Shown: in pieces, positions 1 to 8,966 of the stretch
How positions within the stretch are numbered: position 1 is the stretch's first letter
How the letters are laid out: each line of letters opens with the position of its first letter
DNA from: an uncultured Rhodanobacteraceae bacterium
GTDB taxonomy: Bacteria > Pseudomonadota > Gammaproteobacteria > Xanthomonadales > SZUA-5
Reading direction: 5' to 3'
Length of the DNA stretch: 25,326 nucleotides
Assembly: GCA_937928755.1 (NCBI GenBank)
Contig: CALEZI010000124.1
Span: 1-25,326, forward strand
Position numbers and translations under genes: made by a program
The notes under the pieces: generated by a model
Database searches by the model: none
Seen by the model: only the letters and a program-made list of their open reading frames with translations
Told to the model about the DNA's origin: nothing

Positions 1-214
1 GTCTGGACGCTCTCGATCCTGCTGTTGCTTTGGTAGGTCCAGACTTGTCTGGACGCTCTCGATCCTGCTGTTGCTTTGGTAGGTCCAGACTTGTCTGGAC
101 GATGTTGTTTTTTGCCTGCGCGCGGGTGAGGCTGACTTCAAAAGCGTCCAGACAAGTCTGGACCCACAAGATCACCAGCAAGGGCAACGGCAAAAGCGTC
201 CAGACAAGTCTGGA
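1..214. repeat. Cluster of palindromic direct repeats beside the permease 3' end
   Basis: Two identical 46-bp units lie head to tail at 1-46 and 47-92. The 8-bp arms GTCCAGAC/GTCTGGAC around a 2-nt centre form near-palindromes at 37-54, 83-100, 146-163 and, lacking the last base, 198-214. The first two have a TT centre and the last two an AA centre, so the right half is in inverted orientation. The DNA between palindromes is related too: a GTTGC/GCAAC-rich stretch appears on both sides in opposite orientation. The array probably continues left of the window. It looks like an intergenic REP-type element. A bidirectional terminator or a protein-binding array are alternatives. Confidence 0.8.
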
Positions 215-220
215 TGCGGA

Positions 221-1687
<1,467 letters not shown>

Positions 1688-1979
1688 GGATCGACGCTCC
1701 GCTGGGCTGCTGATCGATTGCACGCAAGGTACGCAAACGACGCGCGCGACGCAAAGGTTGTTCGCCGCGGGCAATATCCGGCGGATCGATCGCGGGCGGT
1801 TGCTGGCGCTACGGGCCGGAACCGGATCAGCCGCATCGATCACCTTCGCGCGACTTGCCGCTCGCACTGATGCGCGCCGGTCACCGGCAATCGGGCATGA
1901 ATCCGTTTCGTCGGCCGCAGTGGACGCGGCGCGTCGGCGAATTTGGGGCCGGGCGGGAAGATCGGTCTCTTCGACTTTT

Positions 1980-2016
1980 TGCATGTTTGCGCTCGTCGCG
2001 ACCATGCATTTTGCAT
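1980..2016. promoter_or_regulatory. Proposed enhancer sites (UAS) upstream of the BON gene
   Basis: TGCATTTTGCA at 2005-2015 is a dyad (TGCA-N3-TGCA) that recurs with one base changed at 4963 and 10114. A related partial site, TGCATGTTTGC, lies just upstream at 1980-1990. The site is about 70 bp upstream of a -24/-12-like element, a normal enhancer distance for sigma-54 activators. The likely binder is the enhancer-binding protein encoded at 3563-4933. Binding is inferred only. Confidence 0.5.
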
Positions 2017-2055
2017 CGTCGCGCTCGGCGCACGAGCGCCAATCTGCTTTTTTTT

Positions 2056-2068
2056 CAGTAGCTTGAGT
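2056..2068 (-). promoter_or_regulatory. Weak IHF-like site
   Basis: CAGTAGCTTGAGT matches the reverse complement of the IHF consensus (YAA-N4-TTGATW) at seven of nine fixed positions. It follows a run of T. It sits 14 bp upstream of the -24 box, close to the spacing seen for the better IHF-like sites at 5021 and 10201. On its own it would not be called. Confidence 0.25.
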
Positions 2069-2081
2069 CGGTTCCACAGGC

Positions 2082-2096
2082 TGGCACGGTACCTGC
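2082..2096 (+). promoter_or_regulatory. Sigma-54 (-24/-12) promoter for the BON operon
   Basis: TGGCACGGTACCTGC matches the RpoN consensus TGGCACG-N4-TTGC with one change (CTGC for TTGC). It keeps the essential GG and GC doublets at the correct spacing. The start codon follows about 92 bases later, leaving a leader of roughly 80 nt. Its position downstream of the TGCA dyads and next to a sigma-54 activator gene supports the call. Confidence 0.6.
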
Positions 2097-2187
2097 GATG
2101 GAAGGACTGCGGGGCCGCGACTGCAATGGTTCCTCGGGAACTGAATGCGTTCGGGCACTGCGCCAGACCAAAACAAGGAGCGTGACC

Positions 2188-2988
2188 ATGAACATCAAGC
2201 ACACCGCACTGGCCGTCACGATGGCACTCGGGACCTTGTCGTTTCCGGCGGCTGCCGACAGCGTGGCCGACAAATTGAGCGAAGCCAACAAGGAAGGCCG
2301 CATCTGGACCAGTTTCGCACTCAACCCGCATCTCGATGCTCTCGATCTCAAGGTCGACGTCGACGGCGAAACTGCAGTACTGAGCGGAACCGTGCCCGGG
2401 GCGATCGAGCGCGACCTTGCCGAGCAGGTCGCATTGGGCGTCAGCGGGGTCAAGCAGATCGACAACCGCATCAGGATCGACCCGACACTCGAACCCGCCG
2501 CCTCCGACGGCCAGCGTTCACCAGCGGACATCAGTGCCGACGCAACGATCACCGCCAGCGTCAAGAGCAAATTGTTGTGGAGTGATCATGTGCGCGGATT
2601 GGACATTGACGTCGACACCATCGACCGCCGCGTCACCTTGAGCGGCGAGGCCCACAGCGCCGTCGCACGCGACACGGCGACCCGCCTGGCGCTCGGCACG
2701 GTTGGCGTGCGCAGCGTCGACAACCGGCTCAAGGTCAACCCCAGCCTGGTGCGCAAACCCGCCACCGATCCGGTCGGCGATGTCTGGATCACCGTACGGG
2801 TGAAGAACTCGCTGCTCTACTCCAAGCATGTCGACGGACTGGACATCGACGTCGACACCAGGAATGGGGTGGTCAACCTGAAGGGCTCGGTGTCGAGCCC
2901 GCAGGAACGCGCGCTGGCCGTCGAACTCGCGGAGAACATCCGTGGCGTCAAACGTGTCGACGCCTCGGGACTGCGCGTCAACAGCTGA
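2188..2988 (+). CDS. Periplasmic protein with three BON domains (OsmY-like)
   Basis: This 266-residue protein starts with a signal peptide ending FPAAA-D around residue 23. Three BON domains follow, roughly at residues 36-98, 115-180 and 198-262. Each carries the V(T/N)L(S/K)G and GV(K/R).(I/V)DN/D pattern. BON proteins such as OsmY bind membranes and are usually made under osmotic or envelope stress. ATG 2188 is chosen because AAGGAG lies just upstream and the signal peptide begins there; an in-frame upstream ATG at 2098 would bury it. The next gene starts 14 bases after the stop, so the two probably form an operon. A sigma-54-like promoter at 2082 suggests inducible expression. E. coli OsmY has two BON domains, so three is one more. 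Confidence 0.9.
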   Translation: MNIKHTALAVTMALGTLSFPAAADSVADKLSEANKEGRIWTSFALNPHLDALDLKVDVDGETAVLSGTVPGAIERDLAEQVALGVSGVKQIDNRIRIDPTLEPAASDGQRSPADISADATITASVKSKLLWSDHVRGLDIDVDTIDRRVTLSGEAHSAVARDTATRLALGTVGVRSVDNRLKVNPSLVRKPATDPVGDVWITVRVKNSLLYSKHVDGLDIDVDTRNGVVNLKGSVSSPQERALAVELAENIRGVKRVDASGLRVNS

Positions 2989-3002
2989 ACAGGAGAACTG
3001 CC

Positions 3003-3479
3003 ATGAACCTGAAACTCAAGAGCGTGATGCTGCTGCTCGCCAGCCTGGCCTTCAGCCCGGCACAAGCTCGGCAGGAATGGGCCCGGGTGGTCCGCGTGGT
3101 TCCGGTCACCGAGCAGATTCGCATCGATCGAGAAGTCTGTCGGGAGGTCGCCACGACCCGCCACACGCGCAGTGGCAATACCGCGACTGGCACCATCGTC
3201 GGCGCGGTGGTCGGTGGCGCGCTGGGCAACCAGGTCGGCAAGGGCAATGGTCGCAAGGCCGCCACGGTTGCCGGCGCCGTGATCGGTGGCGCGGTCGGGC
3301 GTGACATCGATCGTCGCAACAACCCGCGACGTGCGGTTACCGAGTACCACACCCGCTGTCACGTCGAACCGTCCTGGCAGAGCGTGCAGATGTTCGATGT
3401 GACTTATCGGAATCGCGGCCGTCTGCACACCCAGCGCATGGACATCCATCCGGGCACGCATGTGCGCGTCTATCGCTGA
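3003..3479 (+). CDS. Glycine-zipper 2TM envelope protein
   Basis: This 158-residue protein has an N-terminal signal peptide (cleavage near residue 22 after AQA). It then has a polar stretch with Cys46, a glycine zipper at about residues 63-99 (GTIVGAVVGGALGN and GAVIGGAVGRDIDRR), and a basic C-terminal part with Cys119. This matches the family of Rickettsia 17-kDa-like glycine-zipper proteins found in the envelope. There is no lipobox, so it is probably periplasmic or membrane-inserted, not a lipoprotein. AGGAGA lies just before the ATG. It follows the BON gene by 14 bases and likely shares its promoter. The exact molecular job of the family is unknown. Confidence 0.85.
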   Translation: MNLKLKSVMLLLASLAFSPAQARQEWARVVRVVPVTEQIRIDREVCREVATTRHTRSGNTATGTIVGAVVGGALGNQVGKGNGRKAATVAGAVIGGAVGRDIDRRNNPRRAVTEYHTRCHVEPSWQSVQMFDVTYRNRGRLHTQRMDIHPGTHVRVYR

Positions 3480-3494
3480 TGAGTGAGGCGCAGC

Positions 3495-3529
3495 GCAAGG
3501 AACCCCGGCCGCCGGCCGGGGTTCCTTGC
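3495..3529. terminator. Bidirectional terminator hairpin between convergent genes
   Basis: A perfect 16-bp inverted repeat (arms 3495-3510 and 3514-3529, loop GCC) lies between the stop codons of the glycine-zipper gene and the convergent regulator gene. The stem is very GC-rich in its inner half. No T-run follows on either strand, so it may rely on stem strength or Rho. It may also simply insulate the two transcripts. Confidence 0.75.
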
Positions 3530-3562
3530 CGCAGATTCTCGGGCTGCAGCACAGGATTTGCC

Positions 3563-4933
3563 TTACAACGCGTATTGCTTGCGCTTGCGGTAGAGGGTCG
3601 AGGTGTCGATGCCGAGCGTCTTTGCCGCAGCGTCGAGGGTTGGTCGGGTCGCCAGCACCGCCTCGATGTGCAGTCGTTCGAGTTCGTCCAAGGTCAGTTC
3701 GGCACCGATGCGCGGCGCGCCGGAAACCTGGCCACGCAAGGTCGGCGGCAACTGGTCGAGATCCGCGATTTCCGTCGGGCAGAGGATGGCGATGCGTTCG
3801 ATCGTATTGCGCAATTCGCGGATGTTCCCCGGCCATCGATGGCCACGCAGCGCCTCGACCGCTGCCGCGCTGAACCTTCGGGCGGGACGCCGATAGGTCA
3901 TTGCGAACTGCAGCAGGAATCGCTGCGCCAGGCCTTCGATGTCCTCGGCGCGATCACGCAGCGGCGGCAACTCCAGATTGATCACGTTCAAGCGATACCA
4001 GAGATCCTCGCGGAAAGTCCCTTCACGGACCATCGTCTCCAGCGATCGGTTGGTGGCCGCGATGATGCGCACGTCCGCGCTGCGCGTGTGCGGGTCGCCG
4101 ACGCGCTCGTACTCGCGATCCTGCACGAAGCGCAGCAGCTTGGGCTGCAGCGACAGCGCGAAATCGCCGATCTCGTCGAGAAAAAGGGTGCCGCCGTCGG
4201 CGATCTGCACGCGCCCCTGGCGATGCTCCACGGCGCCGGTGAAAGCACCCTTGACGTGCCCGAACAACTCGCTCTCGAGCAATTCGGCGCTCAGCGATGG
4301 CGCGTTGATCGTCGCGAAATTGCCCTGCCGGCGCCGACTCCACTGGTGGATGGCCCTGGCCAGCACACCCTTGCCGGTACCGCTCTCGCCGAGAATCAGT
4401 ACGGTGGCGTCGGTGTCGGCCACTTGATGGGCGGTTGCCAGCAAGCTCGCCATGGCCTTGGATGCGCTGTCGAGGTCGCCGGTCACGTCGGCTTCGCCGG
4501 ACTCGCGGGCCGAGCTTTCGAGTGAGGCAACCCGCAATTCCAGGCGTCGGGCTTCCGCATGGCGGTGCGCCGCCAGGGTCAGCTGGTCCGGCGTGATCGG
4601 TTTGACCAGGTAGTCGCGCGCACCCAACTGGATCGCCCGCACTGCGGTATCCACGCCGGATTCGCCGGTGGCCATGATCACGCGCATTTCCGGCGCGGCG
4701 GCGAGCAATCGCGGCAGCAGATCGAGCCCACTGTCTTCGCCGATCCGCACATCGAGGAAACACAGGTCGAAGATCTGGCGCTCGGCCAGGCGCAGCGCCT
4801 GCTCGACGCCGCTGGCGCTGCTGACCTGATAGTCCTGTTCCTCGAGGCACCAGCGAAAATTGCGCAAGGCGCTGCTGTCGTCGTCCACCAGCAGCACGCG
4901 GCGACCGCCGATCGAAGGCTCGGCAACAGGCAT
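3563..4933 (-). CDS. Sigma-54 enhancer-binding response regulator, AlgB-like
   Basis: This 456-residue cytoplasmic regulator has the classical NtrC/AlgB order. The receiver domain spans residues 11-125 with acidic pocket D17-D18, phospho-acceptor D61 and K111. The AAA+ domain spans about 155-390 with Walker A GESGTGKG at 182-189, the sigma-54 contact loop GAFTGA at 229-234 and Walker B TLFLDEIG at about 249-256. The C-terminal Fis-type helix-turn-helix ends IDTSTLYRKRKQY, which recalls AlgB. It should drive open-complex formation at RpoN promoters once phosphorylated. ATG 4933 has GGAG at a suitable distance; ATG 4963 has none. No kinase is adjacent on the same strand, so its partner is unknown; the kinases at 6789 and 8963 are candidates. 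A TGCA dyad 30 bases upstream of its start suggests autoregulation. Confidence 0.95.
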   Translation of the reverse strand: MPVAEPSIGGRRVLLVDDDSSALRNFRWCLEEQDYQVSSASGVEQALRLAERQIFDLCFLDVRIGEDSGLDLLPRLLAAAPEMRVIMATGESGVDTAVRAIQLGARDYLVKPITPDQLTLAAHRHAEARRLELRVASLESSARESGEADVTGDLDSASKAMASLLATAHQVADTDATVLILGESGTGKGVLARAIHQWSRRRQGNFATINAPSLSAELLESELFGHVKGAFTGAVEHRQGRVQIADGGTLFLDEIGDFALSLQPKLLRFVQDREYERVGDPHTRSADVRIIAATNRSLETMVREGTFREDLWYRLNVINLELPPLRDRAEDIEGLAQRFLLQFAMTYRRPARRFSAAAVEALRGHRWPGNIRELRNTIERIAILCPTEIADLDQLPPTLRGQVSGAPRIGAELTLDELERLHIEAVLATRPTLDAAAKTLGIDTSTLYRKRKQYAL

Positions 4934-4962
4934 TGGACCCACTCCAGTTCCACGCAAGGTCA

Positions 4963-4999
4963 TGCAGTTTGCACGATGTTGCCGTCGCAGACCATGCAT
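4963..4999. promoter_or_regulatory. Proposed enhancer sites between regulator and CsbD-like gene
   Basis: TGCAGTTTGCA at 4963-4973 matches the dyads at 2005 and 10114. A second partial site, ACCATGCATC (4991-5000), recalls ACCATGCATT beside the BON-operon dyad. The pair lies in the divergent gap between the enhancer-binding protein gene and the CsbD-like gene. It could activate rightward transcription and control the regulator's own gene. Confidence 0.5.
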
Positions 5000-5020
5000 C
5001 CGACAACGGAAGATCCTGCA

Positions 5021-5033
5021 GATCAACGAGTTA
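5021..5033 (+). promoter_or_regulatory. IHF-like site
   Basis: GATCAACGAGTTA matches the IHF consensus WATCAA-N4-TTR at all fixed positions but the first. It lies between the TGCA dyads and the -24/-12 element, where DNA bending would bring the activator to RNA polymerase. Confidence 0.5.
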
Positions 5034-5048
5034 AGAGAGTGGAACGAT

Positions 5049-5063
5049 TGGCACGCGAATTGC
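5049..5063 (+). promoter_or_regulatory. Sigma-54 (-24/-12) promoter for the CsbD-like operon
   Basis: TGGCACGCGAATTGC is a full match to the core RpoN consensus TGGCACG-N4-TTGC. The GG and GC doublets are at the required spacing. The start codon of the CsbD-like gene is about 104 bases downstream. It is the strongest of the three sigma-54-like elements in the window. Confidence 0.75.
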
Positions 5064-5166
5064 GTTGCGGGTACCGACGCGGTGAGGCAGCACCCCGGGC
5101 GCAATCCGCCTGGACCTGCCGACCTGCGTTCAAGGTCAATTCGACCGCTGCAAATGGAGCAAACCG

Positions 5167-5628
5167 ATGAACAAGGACATCATTGCCGGACGCTGGAAAC
5201 AACTGCTTGGCACTGCGAGCATCGGCCTGGGTCGGATCACCGACTCCAACTGGACGACACTGCGTGGTCGCGTCGAGCATTTTTTCGGTCAACTGCAGGA
5301 ACGCCATGGCCTCGCGCGTGACCATGCGCTTGCCGCCATCGACGAGTGTTCAACGGCGGCCGCCGCACCCGATGCCGATCAACTTGCCGACCTGAACCTG
5401 GACTCCGACTACGGCTCCAGCCCACGCCTGGGCATGGACAATCTGGCTGCCACGCCGGTGCCGGAGCCGACGCCTGGTCCAGTGGAACGGCTCGAAGCGG
5501 CACTTCGTCGACTCGTGCACGGCTTCGGCCACAGCATCAGGCAGCATCCCGGCGTGTCGCTGATCGCTGCGGCGTCGCTGGGCTTCGTCACCGCGCGCCT
5601 GGCAACGCCCCGGCGGGGCGCCCGATAG
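5167..5628 (+). CDS. CsbD-like stress protein with ElaB/DUF883-like C-terminal anchor
   Basis: This 153-residue protein begins with MNKDIIAGRWKQLLG, the hallmark start of CsbD-family general-stress proteins. The family-like region runs to about residue 60 (GRITDSNWTTLRGRVEHFFG, then QERHG.A). The middle is acidic and proline-rich. The last 27 residues (from about 127, HPGVSLIAAASLGFVTARLA) form a single hydrophobic helix with a basic tail, like the membrane anchor of ElaB/YqjD proteins. The combination would tether a CsbD module to the inner membrane. GGAG lies 9-12 bases before the ATG. It heads a run of four plus-strand genes (5167-10081) behind the best sigma-54-like promoter. Molecular function of CsbD is unknown. 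The anchor assignment is from pattern only. Confidence 0.8.
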   Translation: MNKDIIAGRWKQLLGTASIGLGRITDSNWTTLRGRVEHFFGQLQERHGLARDHALAAIDECSTAAAAPDADQLADLNLDSDYGSSPRLGMDNLAATPVPEPTPGPVERLEAALRRLVHGFGHSIRQHPGVSLIAAASLGFVTARLATPRRGAR

Positions 5629-5655
5629 CGGCGCGAGCCGGGAGGAACAAAACCG

Positions 5656-6792
5656 ATGACCCCCGGGCTCGCATTCGAGCGTTGGTTTCCCGGCCAGCAA
5701 CAAGGTCTGCCATCGACCCAGGCGGGCAACCGATCGACGCCAGCCGTTGCCGCCACTGACAGCGCGCTGGTGTCGATCCATCGGCTGCTCGCGGCGCTGC
5801 TGCTGCTCGCCTTGCTCTACACCGTGTGCGTGGCCAAGCCGGTGCTGGTGCCATTGCTGCTGGCCGCATTTCTCGCCGTGTGCATCAGCCCGTTGGTCGA
5901 TCTGGTGGAGCGGCTGGTGCCGCGTCTTCTGGCGGCGATCGGTGTGCTGGCGCTGGCGATCGGTGCGCTGGTACAGGCGCTGTCGTTGCTGATGGCACCC
6001 GCCCAGGACTGGCTCAGTCACGCGCCGGAGACGCTGCCGCGCGCGCTCGACAAGTTGCGCGAGTGGCTGCGCATGCTCGGTGAGGCCAGCGGTACGGCGC
6101 CGGTACTGGAAACCGTGGGCACGCTCTCGGGATCGGAGGCGAAGCCCACTGCAGCGGCACCATGGCACTGGTGGGAACTGCTGTTGGCGGCGCCGCCGAT
6201 CCTGGTCCAGGCTTTCAGCGTGGTTCTGCTGACGCTGTTTTTCGTCGCCTACGGCGGCGACCTGTTCCGGCGTGCTGTCGAGCTGTCGCCGACCTTGAGC
6301 GGCAAGAAGCAGTTGGTCGGCATCGTGCGCGCCATCAAGGTCGATACCGCGCGTTATTTCCTGACCACCGCGGCGATCAATGCCGGACTGGGAACAGCCA
6401 CGGCAATGGTCCTGTTTGTACTCGGCATCAGCGAACCGATCATGTGGGGCGCCGTCGTCGCCCTGTTCAACTTCATTCCTTATCTCGGCGCGCTGGTCTC
6501 GGCATTGCTGCTGGTGCTGGTGGGGGTGCTGCAGTCGAGTTCGCCGGACGTGGCGTTGCTGCCTGCCGTGTGCTTCATTGCGTTGACCCTGCTCGAAGGT
6601 CAGTTTCTGTCGCCACTGGTGCTCGGCAAGCGCCTCAGCCTGAGCCCGGTCGCCATCCTGATCTGGCTGATGCTGTGGGGTTGGCTGTGGGGCATTGCCG
6701 GTGTAATTCTGGGTGTGCCGTTGTTGATGTGCCTGAAGCTGTGTTGCGAACGCCTGCCGGCATGGACCTGGCTGGCCCGATCCATCGAATGA
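5656..6792 (+). CDS. AI-2E (PerM/TqsA) family membrane transporter
   Basis: This 378-residue integral membrane protein has the architecture of the AI-2 exporter superfamily. A paired hydrophobic N-terminal segment (about residues 42-70) is followed by a membrane stretch and a soluble helical section with low-complexity residues 130-170. Then come C-terminal helices with the conserved FNFIPYLGALVSALL and LEGQFLSPLVLGKRLSLSP motifs. Family members export small molecules or ions; transport of autoinducer-2 is shown for only some, so the substrate is open. GGGAGG precedes the ATG. The gene starts 27 bases after the CsbD-like gene and its stop codon overlaps the start of the next gene, so the kinase is probably translationally coupled to it. 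Confidence 0.9.
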   Translation: MTPGLAFERWFPGQQQGLPSTQAGNRSTPAVAATDSALVSIHRLLAALLLLALLYTVCVAKPVLVPLLLAAFLAVCISPLVDLVERLVPRLLAAIGVLALAIGALVQALSLLMAPAQDWLSHAPETLPRALDKLREWLRMLGEASGTAPVLETVGTLSGSEAKPTAAAPWHWWELLLAAPPILVQAFSVVLLTLFFVAYGGDLFRRAVELSPTLSGKKQLVGIVRAIKVDTARYFLTTAAINAGLGTATAMVLFVLGISEPIMWGAVVALFNFIPYLGALVSALLLVLVGVLQSSSPDVALLPAVCFIALTLLEGQFLSPLVLGKRLSLSPVAILIWLMLWGWLWGIAGVILGVPLLMCLKLCCERLPAWTWLARSIE

Positions 6793-8966
6793 GCGGGATG
6801 AAGTTGATGCATTCGCGCAGACGCATCGATGCGGTCGGCTGGCGGCGCTTTCAGCGCTTGTCGCTGATGGCTGCCGTGCTGTTGCTGGTTACCGCCTGGC
6901 TGACTTTCAGCCTCAATCAGAGCACGCGCCAGCATTTCGACCATTCCTTGCAGGCGCTCGGTGGCGTCGACGCGGCGCGCGACTATCTGCAGGCCGCGCT
7001 GGACGCAGAAGCGGGTGCGCGCAGTTATGTGCTGACCGGCGAAGTGGCTTACCTGACACCGTATCTGGAAAGCCGTGACCGAGTGGCGCGTGCACGCGCG
7101 CAATTGCTCGACCGCGTGGGTGGCTCGCAGCCACTGCTGGAACGCATCAGCGCGATGGATCGATCGCTGGACGATGCCCTGAACGAAATGCAGACCGCGA
7201 TATCCCTGTATCGCGAGCAAGGCCCGGACGTGGTGGTCGACTACCTGCGCGGGGGCTTCGGAAAGGAGCTCATGGATCGCGTCCGCAGCGACAACGCGGC
7301 GATCAGCATGGCGTTGACGACGCTCGGACGCACCGAACTCGACGCCATGCACACAGTCGGCCAGCGCCGCGACTGGGCCGCGGCGCTGGCGCTGCTGCTC
7401 GGCCTGGCCTGCGGCGTTGGTGCCTTTCTGGTGATCCGCGAGCACACGCTGGCAACGCAGGAAGAGCACAGGCTGCGCCTGCGCGCCGAACAGGCCATGC
7501 GCGAGAGCCGCGAAAAGAGCGTGTTTCTGGCCAGCATGAGCCACGAAATCCGCACACCGATGAACGCCATCTTCGGGTTCACCGAGTTGCTCGGCGATCT
7601 GGTCACCGGTGCCCGCGAACGCCACTACGTGCAGGCAATCCGCAGCAGCGGCGAGTCGCTGCTCGCGCTGATCAACGACATTCTCGATCTGTCGCGGATC
7701 GAGTCGGGACGTATCGACCTGCGCCCGCAAGCCACCGGCATACGCGAATTGTTGAGCGCCACCGTCACCATGTTCGCGCAGCAGATCGCCGAGAAGGGTC
7801 TGCAGTTGGCGATCCGCGTCGAGTCAGCCACCGAGCTGCCATTGATGCTGGACGCGCAGCGCGTGCGCCAGGTGCTGTTCAATCTGGTCAGCAACGCGAT
7901 CAAGTACTCCGACAGCGGTCGGATCCGGATCGTTGTCAGCACCGAGGCTGATGGTGAGTACGTTGCGTTGACGCTCGCCGTCAGCGACGAAGGCATCGGC
8001 ATTGCAGCGGCTGACCAGGAACGGATCTTCGAGGCATTCACTCAACTGGATCTCGTCGACCGCGCTCGCCGCCAGGGCACAGGCCTTGGTCTCAGCATCG
8101 TGCGCAGACTGATGGACGCCATGGGTGGCAGCATCAGCGTGCGCTCGTTGCCGGGCCAGGGTTCGACCTTCACGGCAGTCTGGCCGCGCGTGGCGCTGGC
8201 GCTGCCGAGCGCACCGCAGGCAGCAGAGCGCGTCCAGCGGCTTGCCGACATCGCTGCGCTGAACGTACTGGCAATCGACGACATGGAACTCAACCGCACT
8301 CTGTTGCGCGACCTGTTCGCCGGCACGCACCATCGCATCGAGGTTTTCGGCGACGCACCGAGCGGCCTGGCGCGCATGCGCGAGCAACGTCCGGATGTGG
8401 TGCTGCTGGACCTGCGCATGCCGGGCATGGATGGTCGCGAGGCACTCGCAAGGATGCGCGCAGACCCCAGGCTGCGCGACGTGCGGGTGGTCGCGGTCAC
8501 TGCATCCAGCCTGCTCGACGAGGAGCCGGGACTGAGGGAAACCTTCGACGGTTATGTGCGCAAGCCGGTCACCCGTGAGGCGCTGAGTGCCGAACTGGCG
8601 CGCCTGTTCGCTGGCGCCGACGGCAGTGGGGAGACGCAGGAGGCGGAGCGGTCGGACATGGCGACCTGGTCGATCGACGCACTGGGTGAGGCCACCAGGG
8701 GCCGCATGCGCGGCGACATCGATCTGATCGCAACACGTTGCGCCCGCGCTCGCGAAACCCTGTCGACGCAATCGCTGACGGAACTCGAACAGCAGATTCA
8801 ACAGGCAGACAGCGCGCTTGCGCCCTTGTTCGCGAGATCGATCGAGCAATTGCGCAGTGCGCGTGAACGCTTCGAGCTTGCAGCGATGGAGGCGGCGCTG
8901 GAACACATCGAGTCGGACTGCGTTCGAGTCTGCGCGCTGCTCGACCCACCCGGGAGACCGTCATGA
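6789..8966 (+). CDS. CHASE3 hybrid sensor histidine kinase with receiver domain
   Basis: This 725-residue inner-membrane kinase has TM1 at about residues 20-39, then a periplasmic CHASE3-type helical region (with the motif AGARSYVLTGEVAYL) to about 190, and TM2 near 196-215. The HisKA domain has phospho-acceptor His252 (SHEIRTPMNAI) and the HATPase domain has an N box (NAIKYS) and glycine boxes (DEGIGIA, GTGLGLSIV). A receiver domain at about 490-610 has Asp541 (LLDLRMPGMDG) and a KP lysine motif. The last 100 residues are helical with no obvious Hpt histidine motif. ATG 6789 is chosen because it overlaps the upstream stop (ATGA) and keeps TM1. It ends by overlapping the next gene by 4 bases. 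Signal and output are unknown. Confidence 0.93.
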   Translation: MSGMKLMHSRRRIDAVGWRRFQRLSLMAAVLLLVTAWLTFSLNQSTRQHFDHSLQALGGVDAARDYLQAALDAEAGARSYVLTGEVAYLTPYLESRDRVARARAQLLDRVGGSQPLLERISAMDRSLDDALNEMQTAISLYREQGPDVVVDYLRGGFGKELMDRVRSDNAAISMALTTLGRTELDAMHTVGQRRDWAAALALLLGLACGVGAFLVIREHTLATQEEHRLRLRAEQAMRESREKSVFLASMSHEIRTPMNAIFGFTELLGDLVTGARERHYVQAIRSSGESLLALINDILDLSRIESGRIDLRPQATGIRELLSATVTMFAQQIAEKGLQLAIRVESATELPLMLDAQRVRQVLFNLVSNAIKYSDSGRIRIVVSTEADGEYVALTLAVSDEGIGIAAADQERIFEAFTQLDLVDRARRQGTGLGLSIVRRLMDAMGGSISVRSLPGQGSTFTAVWPRVALALPSAPQAAERVQRLADIAALNVLAIDDMELNRTLLRDLFAGTHHRIEVFGDAPSGLARMREQRPDVVLLDLRMPGMDGREALARMRADPRLRDVRVVAVTASSLLDEEPGLRETFDGYVRKPVTREALSAELARLFAGADGSGETQEAERSDMATWSIDALGEATRGRMRGDIDLIATRCARARETLSTQSLTELEQQIQQADSALAPLFARSIEQLRSARERFELAAMEAALEHIESDCVRVCALLDPPGRPS

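Larger units (their letters stand above)
1688..2187. other. Divergent intergenic region, permease / BON gene
   Basis: These 500 bases between two divergent genes hold no convincing coding sequence. The open frames crossing it lack recognisable protein character. The right part (1980-2096) carries the proposed activator sites, a weak IHF-like site and a sigma-54-like promoter described separately. I see no clear promoter for the permease in the left part. Confidence 0.6.

Noticed and set aside
1..214. CRISPR-like array of repeats at the left end
   Set aside because: The 46-bp units are wholly identical including the would-be spacer, later units have other spacings and inverted orientation, and no cas genes are present.
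4963..5104. N-terminal extension of the enhancer-binding protein up to 5104 or 4963
   Set aside because: The extra residues have no receiver-domain character, no ribosome-binding site precedes ATG 4963, and the DNA holds the regulatory dyads and IHF-like site.
6162..6788. N-terminal extension of the hybrid kinase frame back to 6162
   Set aside because: The extension lies inside the AI-2E-family gene in another frame. The ATG at 6789 gives a stop/start overlap and a proper TM1.
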